Shown here: positions 54,082-64,000 of the stretch, piece after piece
Numbering within the stretch: the first letter of the stretch is position 1
Layout of the letters: each line of letters opens with the position of its first letter
Assembly (NCBI GenBank): GCA_030374765.1
Contig: JARGXX010000099.1
Span: forward strand, 2,108,001 to 2,172,000
Reading direction: 5' to 3'
Length of the DNA stretch: 64,000 bases
Source: Agarophyton chilense
Taxonomy: Eukaryota; Rhodophyta; Florideophyceae; Gracilariales; Gracilariaceae
Notes under the pieces: model-generated
Database searches by the model: none
What the model was told of the DNA's origin: nothing
What the model saw: the letters and a program-made list of their open reading frames with translations, nothing else
Made by a program: the position numbers and the translations under genes

Positions 54082-56457
54082 ATGACCTTCCACCGCCTTT
54101 CTGCCGCCGCCGCCTGTCTTGCTTCTTTGCTCGCTTTCGCCGCCGCCAGCACGTCGCACCGACAGATAACGTTTTCACCAAAGGGTCCCGGCCGCCCCGA
54201 CTTTGTCCCCCCTCAAATTGACGCTCCCGCTCTCTTATCCCAACCCACCACTTTGGACCCCTCGTTGACCGATCCCGCTCCCGCTCCCGAGCAGCCGGCC
54301 GAACAGGATGCTGCCCTCGACTCGGACGCCGTTGACTCGTCTGCCCAGCAGCAGCCTCAAGCCCCTTCAGCCGCAGCACCGCCCACCCCGCCCTCGTCCC
54401 CGACACCAGCTGAACTCACTCCGAACCTGACCCCTACGCCGCTTGCCACCCCTGCCGCCGCGCCCCCATCGTCTGAGCGAGCTCCAACCTCAACCGGCCC
54501 GGGCAGCGGTCAGGGTTTCTTCCCCTGCCACCCCAACAAGGGCAGAAAGCAGACCGAGGTCACTTGCTCCCACGTCCGCATGCCTCCGGCGTTCTGCTCG
54601 CGTTGCGCCTTGAAGCCGGTAACCGCTCAAGGCCAGTTCAAGCGCTGTGATGACATTTTCGAGCTCGAGACACCCCAGTGTGAGCAGGCACTCGACGAAT
54701 ACGTCACGCTCAATGGTGTGTGTGACCCGGCCAGGACGCAGGATGTTGCCGCGTGGAAGGCCGGAGATTCTTCCGCTGCCGTCCAGCTCGACTTCTTTCT
54801 ATACTCCGTTTGCGAGCTTTGTTGTGATTGTATCCCCATGGGTATCTCCGCTGATGATTACACGCCTCTGAGCGCTGCGCACACCCCTCAAAACCCCGCG
54901 CTCTGGGCAGCTGATAGGGGAAACTGCCCGGCTCATGCTCAATACGATCTCTGCAACGTTCTCCCAAGCGTACAATCTATCATCAAGCCGGGCGACCTGG
55001 AAATTGAAACCTTCCCGGTTTGCCCAACTTTGGGCCAGTGGCTCAACTCAGGTCGATCCACAAATTGGCAGATAAACCCAGATGCTACCATTGACCCCTC
55101 CATCAGATCTTTCTTGGATGGCACCCTGGCAGCCTTAGAGTGTGACAACGAAGCCATTTGGAAAACCTGTTACCAAATGGAGGACCTGCAAAATCACATT
55201 GACATTCCCGATGATGTTGATGCCGTTTCTGACGTGGACACTCTCCCGCCGAGTGCTGGCACCGACCCCACACCCGTCACTCCCGCTGGTGCCACTTCTT
55301 CTGAACCCGCTGTCGCCGCAGACCCTGCTGTCGCCGCAGACCCTGCTGTCGTCGCAGACCCTGCTGTCGCCGCAGACCCTGCTGTCGCCGCAGACCCTGC
55401 TGTCGTCGCAGACCCTGCTGTCGTCGCAGACCCTGCTGTCGTCGCAGACCCTGCTGTCGCCGCAGACCCTGCTGTCGCCGCAGACCCTGCTGTCGCCGCA
55501 GACCCTGCTGTCGCCGCGACCCCCGCACCCGCAGCAGAGATTGTCGATTCCGACGTTGACAAAGATTCTGGGTCTGTCATCGCCCCGGTTGCATCCGTGT
55601 CTACACCGGCTACCGCTCCTATTACATCGACAGCTCCTAGCACTCCTACTACACCAACTGCTACTACAACTACTACCACTAATACTACCACTACTACTAC
55701 AAACTCTCCTGCCACACCAAGTACTCTCAACTCTCCAACTGTCCCGGTCACTTCTGCACCGTCTATTCCGTCTTCCAGCGATGGCACGCCAACTCTCGTC
55801 GATACGGCTGAAGGGGCCCCGGTGACTGTGGATGGTCAAGAGAATGGAATATACGGCTCCCGGTCTCCTTCTCCGTCGAGCGATGGAGGCTCCTGCTTCC
55901 CGTCCTCCGCTACAGTTGAACTGCTCTCTGGGTTGCACATTCCAATGCACCAGCTCAGAATTGGAGATCGTGTTCGCGTATCAGCTGATGAGTTTTCAGA
56001 TGTTTACATGTTCTCGCACCGCGACCCTACAGCTTCAGATTCGTCGTACGTTGGCATCATCACCTCGGAGACTTCAGTGACCATGACAGCAGGACATTAT
56101 CTTCCGGTTATGAAGAATGCCACTGGAAGAGGACACGCCTTTATGCAGGCCGCATCCGTCGAGATTGGCGATCGTGTACAACTTGCCTCTGGGGCGTGGT
56201 CGGTCGTAAACAATGTATTGCTGGAGAAAGAAAGTGGTTTGTTCAACCCTCATACATTTACCGGTACCATTTGCGTGAACGGCGTGGTGTCATCAACATT
56301 TACGCATTCTATATCGGCAGATGCCGCTCAAGCGTTACTCTCACCGGTCAGAGCTCTGTATTGGGTCGGAATTGCTCGTGAGCGACTCATAGGAAAATGG
56401 TTTGTCCATGGTGTTGATCGAAGTTTGACAGGGTTTGCTCAAGCTTTTCACTTGTGA
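54082..56457 (+). CDS. Secreted Hedgehog-type Hint (Hog) domain protein with Cys-rich N-terminal domain
   Basis: A 791-residue protein with a signal peptide (AAAACLASLLAFAAAS), a Pro/Ala/Ser-rich linker and a Cys-rich domain (about residues 148-380, with motifs CHPNKGRKQTEVTCSH, FCSRCALKPV and SVCELCCDCIP). Then come twelve PAVxAD repeats, a Thr-rich linker and a C-terminal Hint module (605-791). The Hint module begins GGSCFPSSATVELL, with Cys605 as predicted autocleavage nucleophile. It also has LRIGDRVRV, the TAGHYLPV block (T-x-x-H) and ICVNGVVSSTFTHS, as in Hedgehog Hog domains. Known Hog modules cut before the Cys and may attach a lipid to the N-terminal part. The start is ATG 54082, the first Met before the signal peptide; upstream frame to 53686 is low-complexity. 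The N-terminal domain is not Hedgehog signalling domain. Confidence 0.82.
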   Translation: MTFHRLSAAAACLASLLAFAAASTSHRQITFSPKGPGRPDFVPPQIDAPALLSQPTTLDPSLTDPAPAPEQPAEQDAALDSDAVDSSAQQQPQAPSAAAPPTPPSSPTPAELTPNLTPTPLATPAAAPPSSERAPTSTGPGSGQGFFPCHPNKGRKQTEVTCSHVRMPPAFCSRCALKPVTAQGQFKRCDDIFELETPQCEQALDEYVTLNGVCDPARTQDVAAWKAGDSSAAVQLDFFLYSVCELCCDCIPMGISADDYTPLSAAHTPQNPALWAADRGNCPAHAQYDLCNVLPSVQSIIKPGDLEIETFPVCPTLGQWLNSGRSTNWQINPDATIDPSIRSFLDGTLAALECDNEAIWKTCYQMEDLQNHIDIPDDVDAVSDVDTLPPSAGTDPTPVTPAGATSSEPAVAADPAVAADPAVVADPAVAADPAVAADPAVVADPAVVADPAVVADPAVAADPAVAADPAVAADPAVAATPAPAAEIVDSDVDKDSGSVIAPVASVSTPATAPITSTAPSTPTTPTATTTTTTNTTTTTTNSPATPSTLNSPTVPVTSAPSIPSSSDGTPTLVDTAEGAPVTVDGQENGIYGSRSPSPSSDGGSCFPSSATVELLSGLHIPMHQLRIGDRVRVSADEFSDVYMFSHRDPTASDSSYVGIITSETSVTMTAGHYLPVMKNATGRGHAFMQAASVEIGDRVQLASGAWSVVNNVLLEKESGLFNPHTFTGTICVNGVVSSTFTHSISADAAQALLSPVRALYWVGIARERLIGKWFVHGVDRSLTGFAQAFHL
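55306..55521 (+). repeat. In-frame 18-bp minisatellite in the Hint gene
   Basis: Twelve copies of an 18-bp unit (core CCTGCTGTCGCCGCAGAC) encode PAVAAD or PAVVAD, with the third-position block GCC/GTC alternating. The units are nearly identical, which suggests recent expansion and probable length variation between individuals. Confidence 0.95.
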
Positions 56458-57444
56458 CAATTATCCGCTTTTCGCGCTAGAATAAGTACTTGAGCCAAAC
56501 CGCATACATTCCGTATCCCTCGTGTATTATTCGTCCAATCAACCCTCTTCATTTTTCCATGCGGTCTAGAATTAAGGCGTTTTCCAGGGCGCCAATTTCC
56601 TTTATGCATCTTTTCGTATTGGATATAGACTGACAACAGAACCGAGGTTCTCTAATTACATCTTCTATCACGATTGGAATTCTTTGTACCTAATCACCAT
56701 ATTTCTCTCAAAGAAGGGCTGAAGGTTGACATTTTGCACGCTTCTGTTTTGGAGTAGATTCAGTTGTTGCGTCATCGCTTCTGCACTGGTTGTCGTGAGC
56801 ATATCCCTTGTACAAACTGTTACAAAATCAAGGTCCTTCTTTAAACGCGAGCCAATATTTCTCAGCCTCTCTGATCCCCACCGCTGCTTAATCAAGCAAT
56901 CTTGTATCCTTGTCATCTAGGTGCATAGTGACACAACGTCAGCACTCCGTTCCATTGTTTTTGACTCGGGCACTTTGGCTAAAATCCAATTGCATGCCCG
57001 CGAAGAATGTACATGCGAAGCGTGTCGCGGTTGTGCGCCGCTCTTCCTATGCAATCCATAGGTTGAATGATGAGGTGGACCACACGACGCGATAGTCATC
57101 TGTAACGAAACGCTTCATCGATTGAGATATCATAAGAGCCGTACGCTCCCTTTCTTTCCTTTTTTTCCACGAGCGATAGACATGATTAGGAGAGGGCTAC
57201 CCTATGACGCCAACAACTTGTGTATCTTCCATCTGTGTCTTCCATGTCTACTGACCATACAAATCCATGTTTGCACTACTTCCGTACATTTATGTGCTGT
57301 GCATGGTACGGGAAAAGGCAAAGGTCCGGTCCCCCACTCGTTTTCAAGCGCTGCCGCGTTCGTCACTGACCACTTCTGCTGTAGAGATAGATGACGTCTT
57401 CTACACGTAAACCTTGGAGCATCGTCGAGACCGTTGAAAAAAAG
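56458..57444. other. Intergenic region
   Basis: About 1 kb after the Hint gene. Only short frames without motifs were found. Confidence 0.4.
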
Positions 57445-58089
57445 CTAGAGTGATACCTTTAGAATCCCAGACCCAAAGATAAATCCTCCGAACAAACCCT
57501 GTGAAACCCAGTTGTCTTGATGTTTCATTGAAGCTCTTCCTTCCACGAGAGTAAGAAGAGAAGGCGGTCGAAAAATCATCTGATGACGGGTAACCAACCG
57601 CTTTTGTGCGACTACTCGAGCGTCTGTTGCGGACACAGCATGTCCAAAATCAATGTCGGTCAAGTCCAGCTTGGCTCCGGGGACATTTACAACAATCGTG
57701 TAAAGGTTGTTTGTGATGCGAGTATGGGTCCCACTGAGTTTGGTCGGGTTTGAAACCTGCAATTTTGCTTGCCCCCCCCCCCCCCAAACCTTTCTCCAGC
57801 GTCCTACTAGGGGGGAGGGTGGCTCCTTCCCCTTCCCCCCTTCTGGGTTCCCATATCCCAGGATCGATCTCTGTCTTCTGTGCTCGGTGGCGGCATGTCT
57901 TCCATTCCGCCAATGGCCTGGCCCGGGTCGAGCACGCCGACAATTCAACTGACATTTGAAGCTGAACTTCAAAAGCTGACATAATCTGCCAGCTCTACAA
58001 AAGTGTGCCACGTCATGATCAATGCAAATGCAATTGGAAGGGTTGCATTGTTGTTCATTTGTATGGTCCATTTCAATTGGTCCATGCAT
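57445..58089 (-). CDS. Hypothetical protein, doubtful
   Basis: A 214-codon minus-strand frame. Its second half (LYTIVVNVPGAKLDLTDIDF; then ARVVAQKRLVTRHQMIF) reads like folded protein, while the first half crosses a C14 homopolymer (57772-57785) and a Gly/Arg-rich section. It may be a real gene whose first exon lies elsewhere, a pseudogene or chance. No family is recognised. Confidence 0.3.
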   Translation of the reverse strand: MHGPIEMDHTNEQQCNPSNCICIDHDVAHFCRAGRLCQLLKFSFKCQLNCRRARPGPGHWRNGRHAATEHRRQRSILGYGNPEGGKGKEPPSPLVGRWRKVWGGGGQAKLQVSNPTKLSGTHTRITNNLYTIVVNVPGAKLDLTDIDFGHAVSATDARVVAQKRLVTRHQMIFRPPSLLTLVEGRASMKHQDNWVSQGLFGGFIFGSGILKVSL

Positions 58090-58464
58090 TGCTCAACGAG
58101 ATCTGTGATTGAAGTAGCCCACAGAATGCACACGTGTCTGTCAGTATAGCTTCTTTCGACGATCGCCTTGCCCTTCCTTACTCTCCATCCATCCGTTAAA
58201 CCCCGCTCTCCAGCTAGAAAAGGACTTCTGCCGAAGGGAGGCAACATTAAACAACGCTTTTCTTTCAGTTTGTATTTCACGAATTCTACCTGTAGAGTTT
58301 ACGATACGCCACGATTCAGTCACGATGCTGAAGCGCATATCTGACTCAATCAGAACACACCGTCAATGATTCTCTCACTGTCAGTGTCCCTCTTTCGAAT
58401 TTGGCACCACCTATTACTTGCATGAAGTATATGTCTCTCTTCAAACAACCACAACCCATCCCGA

Positions 58465-59934
58465 ATGCAAGGCGACATAGGCGCAAAAGCTCACTCAATG
58501 ATATCATTCGTGGCGCAGAATGTCAAATGCGCCTCACCCAAACACTGGAGTGTGAAACGATTCTACTTTCTTCTTTTTCATTTCATGGTTTTATTTCTAT
58601 TGTTTCGTAGTGCGCCAAAGTTCAGTCGAAGAACCGGTGTTGTTTATCCGATGCTCTCATCATCGAGAGAGTATTTTCTTAGTGCGGTTCGCCCTTACAC
58701 TGCTCTACGTGAAGTGGACAGAGAATTGGCCGGAATCCAATACATGGAAGCCCCACATCTGAGCAAATTACAGGCTGGCGTTTTTCGAGTCTTGGTTGAT
58801 GATTACATTCAGTTCCACAAACGAAATAGGCATAATGCAACCCGAATCCTCATCTTCCGCCCCGGACGAACAGGTTTAGGAGATCGCTTGACTGTTATGG
58901 CATTTGCTTTTTGGGCTGCTTCTATTTCAAAGCGGCTGTTTCTCGTCGATTGGCAGGATCCATTTCCACTGAGTCAATTACTCCAGAATGCGCGCGCCGA
59001 TGTTGATGTGTTTTTTCGCCCAGCTGTGGACGATCCGAAGAATGAAACGATTGGCTTTAATCCTTCATCCACCTTGTTCTACCTCAACTCTACCCAGAAG
59101 GCCGCGAAGGAGCATGACTCCGCCCTATTCTCAAATTTAAAAACTGTAGTGCTAGAAATCAGTTACCGAACCAACCTAACATGGGCGTTAATCGACAAGA
59201 TATTCCCTCCCAACGTACGTCTATCATACGTCAATCAAGTGGCTGCAACTATTCCATTTTACAGAGTGATATATCATCGCATTTTCATGTTGAGTGCCGA
59301 GATGCTTGAATATCAAAAACAATTAAGTCATCGCATGAGAATAAGGCCGACCTATCCGGAGCACTTCCAAACCTTTCCAGCGGACTCGAGCTCGAAAGTG
59401 ACAGCCGGTAAGGGAGAGCGCGTTGCTCAAAACGCCCGTCCATATATTGCCGTACATGCAAGGGTGGGTGCTGGAGTAGGGGAAGCCCACGATGGTTTTC
59501 GATTCGCCGAAATAAGTCGCAACATGAAAAGTGGAGCCATGTGTCTGGCCTCAAGAGCTGTCAAACTGGCGCATATGTCAGGACACCCGCCGCTGCCAAT
59601 TTACCTGGCCACTGATACACCCGCTTTCCGGGGTGTTTTCCGACAAGTTGTGGGAAACTTCAGCCATGGAAGCGTTGAAGTTGTGGGAGGAGATTGGGAT
59701 GCGCTACACACGAATGCATTCGAGCTTTCGGGCAGACCGCAACGCTCTCTGCCCACTCCAAAGCAAAAGAAAGCCCTACGAGACGTATGCATCGATTTTG
59801 TCATGTTGGGTCATGGAGAACACATTGTGTCGCTCTACAGTTCATTCCCGCGCCTGGCCCAAGGAGTGGGAACTGCGCGAACTTTGACTGAGATTCGTAA
59901 CGAGATATGCTTCAAGGTGGACAAATGGATGTGA
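58465..59934 (+). CDS. Type II membrane glycosyltransferase, fucosyltransferase-like
   Basis: This 489-residue protein has a short N-terminal tail, one transmembrane helix (FYFLLFHFMVLFLLF, about residues 33-47) and a lumenal domain, which is typical of Golgi glycosyltransferases. The motifs GRTGLGDRLTVMAFAFWAA and KRLFLVDWQDPFPLSQLL resemble the GDP-binding start of fucosyltransferases of the GT23/GT37/GT65-like superfamily. YIAVHARVGAG resembles the H-x-R-x-G motif, LPIYLATDT the middle strand, and DFVMLGHGEHIVSLYSSFPR the C-terminal D-x...SSF motif. It probably makes or modifies sulphated galactans or N/O-glycans, but the substrate is unknown. Start ATG 58465, with 58495 as alternative. 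No introns. Confidence 0.7.
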   Translation: MQGDIGAKAHSMISFVAQNVKCASPKHWSVKRFYFLLFHFMVLFLLFRSAPKFSRRTGVVYPMLSSSREYFLSAVRPYTALREVDRELAGIQYMEAPHLSKLQAGVFRVLVDDYIQFHKRNRHNATRILIFRPGRTGLGDRLTVMAFAFWAASISKRLFLVDWQDPFPLSQLLQNARADVDVFFRPAVDDPKNETIGFNPSSTLFYLNSTQKAAKEHDSALFSNLKTVVLEISYRTNLTWALIDKIFPPNVRLSYVNQVAATIPFYRVIYHRIFMLSAEMLEYQKQLSHRMRIRPTYPEHFQTFPADSSSKVTAGKGERVAQNARPYIAVHARVGAGVGEAHDGFRFAEISRNMKSGAMCLASRAVKLAHMSGHPPLPIYLATDTPAFRGVFRQVVGNFSHGSVEVVGGDWDALHTNAFELSGRPQRSLPTPKQKKALRDVCIDFVMLGHGEHIVSLYSSFPRLAQGVGTARTLTEIRNEICFKVDKWM

Positions 59935-62900
59935 AACCGTGCAGGTTGATGAACCGCTTCAGCATGGAGAGATACACTGAAGGATGTTTTGCATAAAGAA
60001 CGGATAGCAATACCATTCACTGGTGTCAAATATCTATGCAACAGTTGCTAATCTTCTCGGTTTATGAAGATCGGTTGCTTTGTTCCGGTCACAATGTGAA
60101 GTATTATCTCAAGGAGGTAACTCTAGCACCAAAGCACAGCATCGCATCGTTCCAGGAGTTGAAGAGGGTCCCGAACTACGGCAGCCATGAAGCACGCGAT
60201 GGTGAATATAATGACATTGACATCAAAACTAGATTCTTGCTGCATAAAGATCGAAACATTCATTAGCTTTCCTTCGTAAAACATCGATCTTCTTCGCAGC
60301 ACCTCAGGGTAATGAAAAGAAGGAAAGAAATTCTTCTTGCGCTCCACTTACCTCTAGCACGGGTGCCGTATCTTGTGAGAGGAGTATTTCCAGCGAGCAA
60401 GCCATTCCCTGTGCGCATGAGCCATTATCTACGCGCGACACACTTGAACTCTTCATACCTTTTGTGCTAGAATATTTGTGGAAACGGAAGATTGGTTTAA
60501 TGCTTTCCGACAAGTCGAGTAGCGCTTTCATTTCATCGTCTTGCTTTTCGTCCGGCTATTGGAGGATGTCATAATTCTCCTCTCTACTTCTCCGATATTA
60601 CATACTCTTTCGCTTCCGGCATTTTTTTCTTCGATCGCTCTTTGGTCTCCCCTCGTAGTCCTACCGCAGTTTTTTGGTAGTCCCAAACATTCTTCTGCTC
60701 TTCAGTATTGTAAAACGTCCCTGGTCCCATTTGCCACAGCCTCTCAGTGATTTGTACATGCCTTCATCGTTTCTGTTATGCACGATACCCATGTTTTTGT
60801 TGTCGAAACCTCCAACGAAAGAAAGTTTCATGAAATGTTTCCCTGCCATTTCTTGACATCTGAACTTCTGTTTTTATAAATACGCATTCGCGGCGTATGG
60901 TTGCAGAGACAAGAACTGGAAAGCCAAGAATACTGACAGTAGAGCAACAAGCGTATCCTCTAAGTACACGAGCGGCGGCCACCTCGCTACATACCCACGC
61001 ACGCTCCGAATGATGGGCAACAGAGTCACCCCCATGAACAAGAACGACGCCAAAAGCTTAGGGAGAAAGCAGTACTTCACCCAATCTTGACGAATCATAT
61101 GAGAGGCATTCGGGTGCTTTACGTAGATCTTGCCGTACCACAAACGGAAGGAATTGACCACAAATAGCCGAGATCATGATACCTACTCCGTGAGCCCATT
61201 CTGATCGATTGGTTTTACACCCGAGGGTTCGTGGGATATGGCAAAATTCACGGCTTCTTCATGAGAAACCTCTGTAAGGTCTCTGCTGCAAGAGCATTCT
61301 TCAGAAGCCCGCAACGATCAGAGGATTAAAAATAACTGCAAGTTGAAATGGTGTTGGTAAGTCTAGCACCCGAAGGACTGTGACGAAACTGCACGTGTGA
61401 TATAGAGAGGTAGGTCATTTCGAAGGCGAATAGTGATGGAATAGGTAATTGGTCTTGGGCATCTGTGGTCGTCTATATGATGTACAAGAGCGATCGAGTT
61501 TAAGGATGCAATTTGTCGATTGAATTGTAAGGGAATAGATTTTCTACCTGCTGCACAATTCTCTAGTGTTTTTTTGTAAGTTAATAAGCTTTGATCGGCC
61601 TTTGATGGATGAGCATTTAGATTTGGTAGATATCCTGCCATCTTCACGCCTCACAGTGCTAGCCGAGAAGCTGCCGCAGACTTTTTAAAGGTTGGGGATA
61701 CAAGCTCAGGTATTTCCAGATCATGAAACGAGACCCAAAGGAAACGTTTTTTCAACCTAGCTTTCTGTATTCGGTGTACAACGATAGATAACTCATCCGG
61801 GCTCAATTTGGCAGCAATTGAAGGCCCCCAAAAGCGGTTCCTACGACCACAAGAACGGCGATATTGCCGTCGGTTTTTTTTTCACATTTTGAAGCTCAGT
61901 CCTTGCGGGCTCACTTTGGAAACGGCCCTCGCCCCTTTCCAGACCACCAAACGGTAGTGATGCATTACCAGAAGCGCAGTAGCGGCTTCCCCCTGCCCGC
62001 TGACTGTTGTGCGAGGGCTTCCCGCAACCGCCCGCATTTCCTTCCATCTGTAGAGACTTCGGCCTTCTGTGGAAAATGCAATGTATGTTTCAATTGTGCA
62101 TTTGTTTTCTTATAATCCTTCGGACCTTGCTGCAGAAGGAGCCGCGGCTCACGGTTAACCAACGAGAATGCTATCTGAACTCTGCTGGAGTACAAAGGCT
62201 CGACCTTGTTCCCTTGGCCAGAAAACAAGGAAACTTTCGCCCAATAGATGAGTGCTAGATTCCTAGAACTGAAAATTGCTGCTCTAAGGGATACATACTG
62301 AGTGCAAAGCGTTTAAATAGTATGAGGAGCTAGCTAAAAGTTAAGAGAAGATGAAAAGAACATTCCAGGTTTTTCTCTTCTTTATTAATTAAAGTCTGCC
62401 AACGATTTTCTCTTGAGTTGCTACAGATAAATCTTCGCATTTAAGCTCTTGTCGAATTGCAACTTTTGACAAGGCAGAATGTTGGACATTTTGCCTGACC
62501 ATGAAGGAGAAAAAACTGTTCATGATGACTTGGCACCCATTCCAACCAAAACTAAGACAATTACTGATACCATAAAAGCTCTTAGACTCAAATATGTCAA
62601 TTATTTCCATTTCATTAAGTTCCAGAAGGCCAGAGCCAACTACGAGCGTAAAAGTCAATGAGGAAAACAAAGAGTCAGGTGTAAACATATCTTTGGCTTT
62701 GCATCTGACCTCAAGAGACCGAAAAGTTCTCTCCACTTGAGAATTGACCGGGAGTACACCAAAATAATCTCCGTGTCTATGGTGACGGACTAAAACTTGA
62801 TGAAACGAATTAAACGTCATTTCGAACACCCTAAAAAAAAATTCAAACTATCCTGTGGTGTCAACCAAACGGTAGCGTGAGAGTGATAGATCTGACGCTT

Positions 62901-63171
62901 CTAGGGAGCACCCCTTGGGCTCGACCTAAGGAAGAAGATTGAGGATACCTATGAGGTCTGGTATCTCCAGCCACTGAAGTTTGGAACAGAAACGGCGGTC
63001 GTACTAAGACAATGTTCGTAGACAGTGATTCACAGCGCACGCGGATCCGGAAAACCGTACAGACACTAGAGTTACCTTGATGATCGACTGTGGACACCAA
63101 TAGTGGTAAAAGTAGTCTTTAAGGTGCTTCAATTGACAAAAGTGACCAATATGGCCATCCTTGGTGATAAT
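59935..63171. other. Gene-poor region
   Basis: 3.2 kb with no convincing gene. Two stretches could be remnants: minus-strand 60874-61161 has two hydrophobic helices (LPKLLASFLFMGVTLLPII and LEDTLVALLSVFLAFQFL) like the end of a membrane protein, and minus-strand 62389-62829 is a 146-codon frame with no motif I know. Neither has a clear start (the first opens from GTG). Confidence 0.4.
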
Positions 63172-64000
63172 TGTAGAACAATGCTTGGAGCCGAGACACC
63201 TCGAAGATGTTCGGGATTTTCCTCTCTTGAGAGACACGCCTCAAACGGAGGAGAAGCGTCCTAGCGGAGCACAGAATCAGAGCCACTCTGGAAAGGCACG
63301 ACGGAGTCGGGTGTAAGACCGAGGCCAATCCGACGGGATATACCTAGAGTGTTTAGGTGAGCACGGCACAGTCCGGGGTGTGACCAATCCTAGGCGAAGC
63401 AGTACCTCGGAGATCGTCGGAAAAGGAGCGAGGAAACACTCGTATGAGAGGGGCGAGCGGGGTGAGTGGGGCCGCCACTAACGAGAGCCAAAAAGGAGAA
63501 CAAGAGGAAAAAGGGGGAGAAACCCTATACAGGGGCGAGACTACGACAAGTGTAGGCGATTAAATATGAACCCAGGGTGGTGGTAGCACTCTGGTCGAAA
63601 GAGGGGTGGATGAACTAACATGCCACGGGCGTTCACGCAGTATGCGGCGAAGACGCGCCGAAGGCGAAAAGTTCAGAGCCAAGACTCCCTCCTTGGGATC
63701 TCCCAATAGATTGTTTACTGGGGAGCAGTTCCCAATCTCCTAAGTAGTGTGGCGCTCGGCCCTTGACAGTGGGCGTGTGCCCGGAAATAGACACTAAATA
63801 GCGATAGCGTAGCTAAATAAATACAAAAAATTACTAAATAATACTAACTATAAGGTAGAATCCGGGCCACGTGTGGCACGCCTCGCACTCGAGCGTCGGC
63901 ATCCGTGCAGTTCACGTGTTCTGCCCGTGTGCCTTTCCGGTCCTAACCGGCCGTCAGCATGCAATAGCGGTATAGCTTGTCATAGACCAAGCTGGTCTTC
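63172..64000. repeat. LTR of the third family, inverted copy, truncated by the window edge
   Basis: Starts TGTAGAACAA (63172) and is the reverse complement of 48538 down to about 47700, with clear similarity along the whole length and a few indels. No PBS-like sequence abuts 63172, so it is either a solo LTR or the left LTR of an element beyond the window. Confidence 0.85.

Noticed and set aside
55135-55950. Minus-strand frame rich in VCDDSR repeats
   Set aside because: It is the antisense of the 18-bp minisatellite and Thr-rich linker of the Hint gene.
1-64000. CRISPR arrays, bacterial operons or phage genes
   Set aside because: No regularly spaced repeats or Shine-Dalgarno-linked gene strings; gene content is eukaryotic.

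Overview
This is a eukaryotic nuclear window. Host genes have single uninterrupted reading frames and lie 1-3 kb apart between blocks of decayed LTR retrotransposons. Intronless genes, a nuclear-encoded mitochondrial-type ribosomal protein uS19, a predicted organelle RsmE methyltransferase, a possible plastid-targeted FIST-like protein, a Hedgehog-type Hint protein and heavy copia/gypsy load suggest a red alga, most likely a florideophyte such as Chondrus. That assignment is inference; no rRNA or organelle marker is present.

Host block 1 (1-11.3 kb): a GRAM-VASt membrane-contact lipid-transfer protein, convergent with rps19 (uS19m), then two tandem Ulp1-type SUMO proteases with nearly identical catalytic domains but unrelated N-termini, separated by a FIST-like/ankyrin protein.

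Retroelement block (about 12.7-48.5 kb) shows repeated insertion. (a) A decayed minus-strand Ty3/gypsy element has its RNase H gene split by a 9.6-kb copia block (14430-24023) flanked by CGGTT direct repeats. The block holds two different copia gag sets. (b) A plus-strand Ty3 chromovirus, here called P (25408-47136), has complete LTRs, PBS and PPT. A second chromovirus, Q (28020-38093, minus strand), sits inside its gag with perfect AAGAG target duplications. Removing Q and one AAGAG copy leaves P gag in frame across the junction. Both chromoviruses carry long reading frames antisense to gag-pol between the integrase/chromodomain region and the 3' LTR, and both use the same primer-tRNA site and PPT core. 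(c) A solo LTR of a third family lies at 47651-48538, with an inverted copy running off the right edge (63172-64000).

Host block 2 (51.4-59.9 kb): a GC-rich stretch with a membrane-anchored 2OG-Fe(II) oxygenase, tRNA-Ile(AAT) and RsmE. Then come a secreted Hint (Hog) protein with an 18-bp coding minisatellite and a type II membrane fucosyltransferase-like enzyme. The rest is intergenic sequence without recognisable genes. All homology calls were made by eye from motifs.
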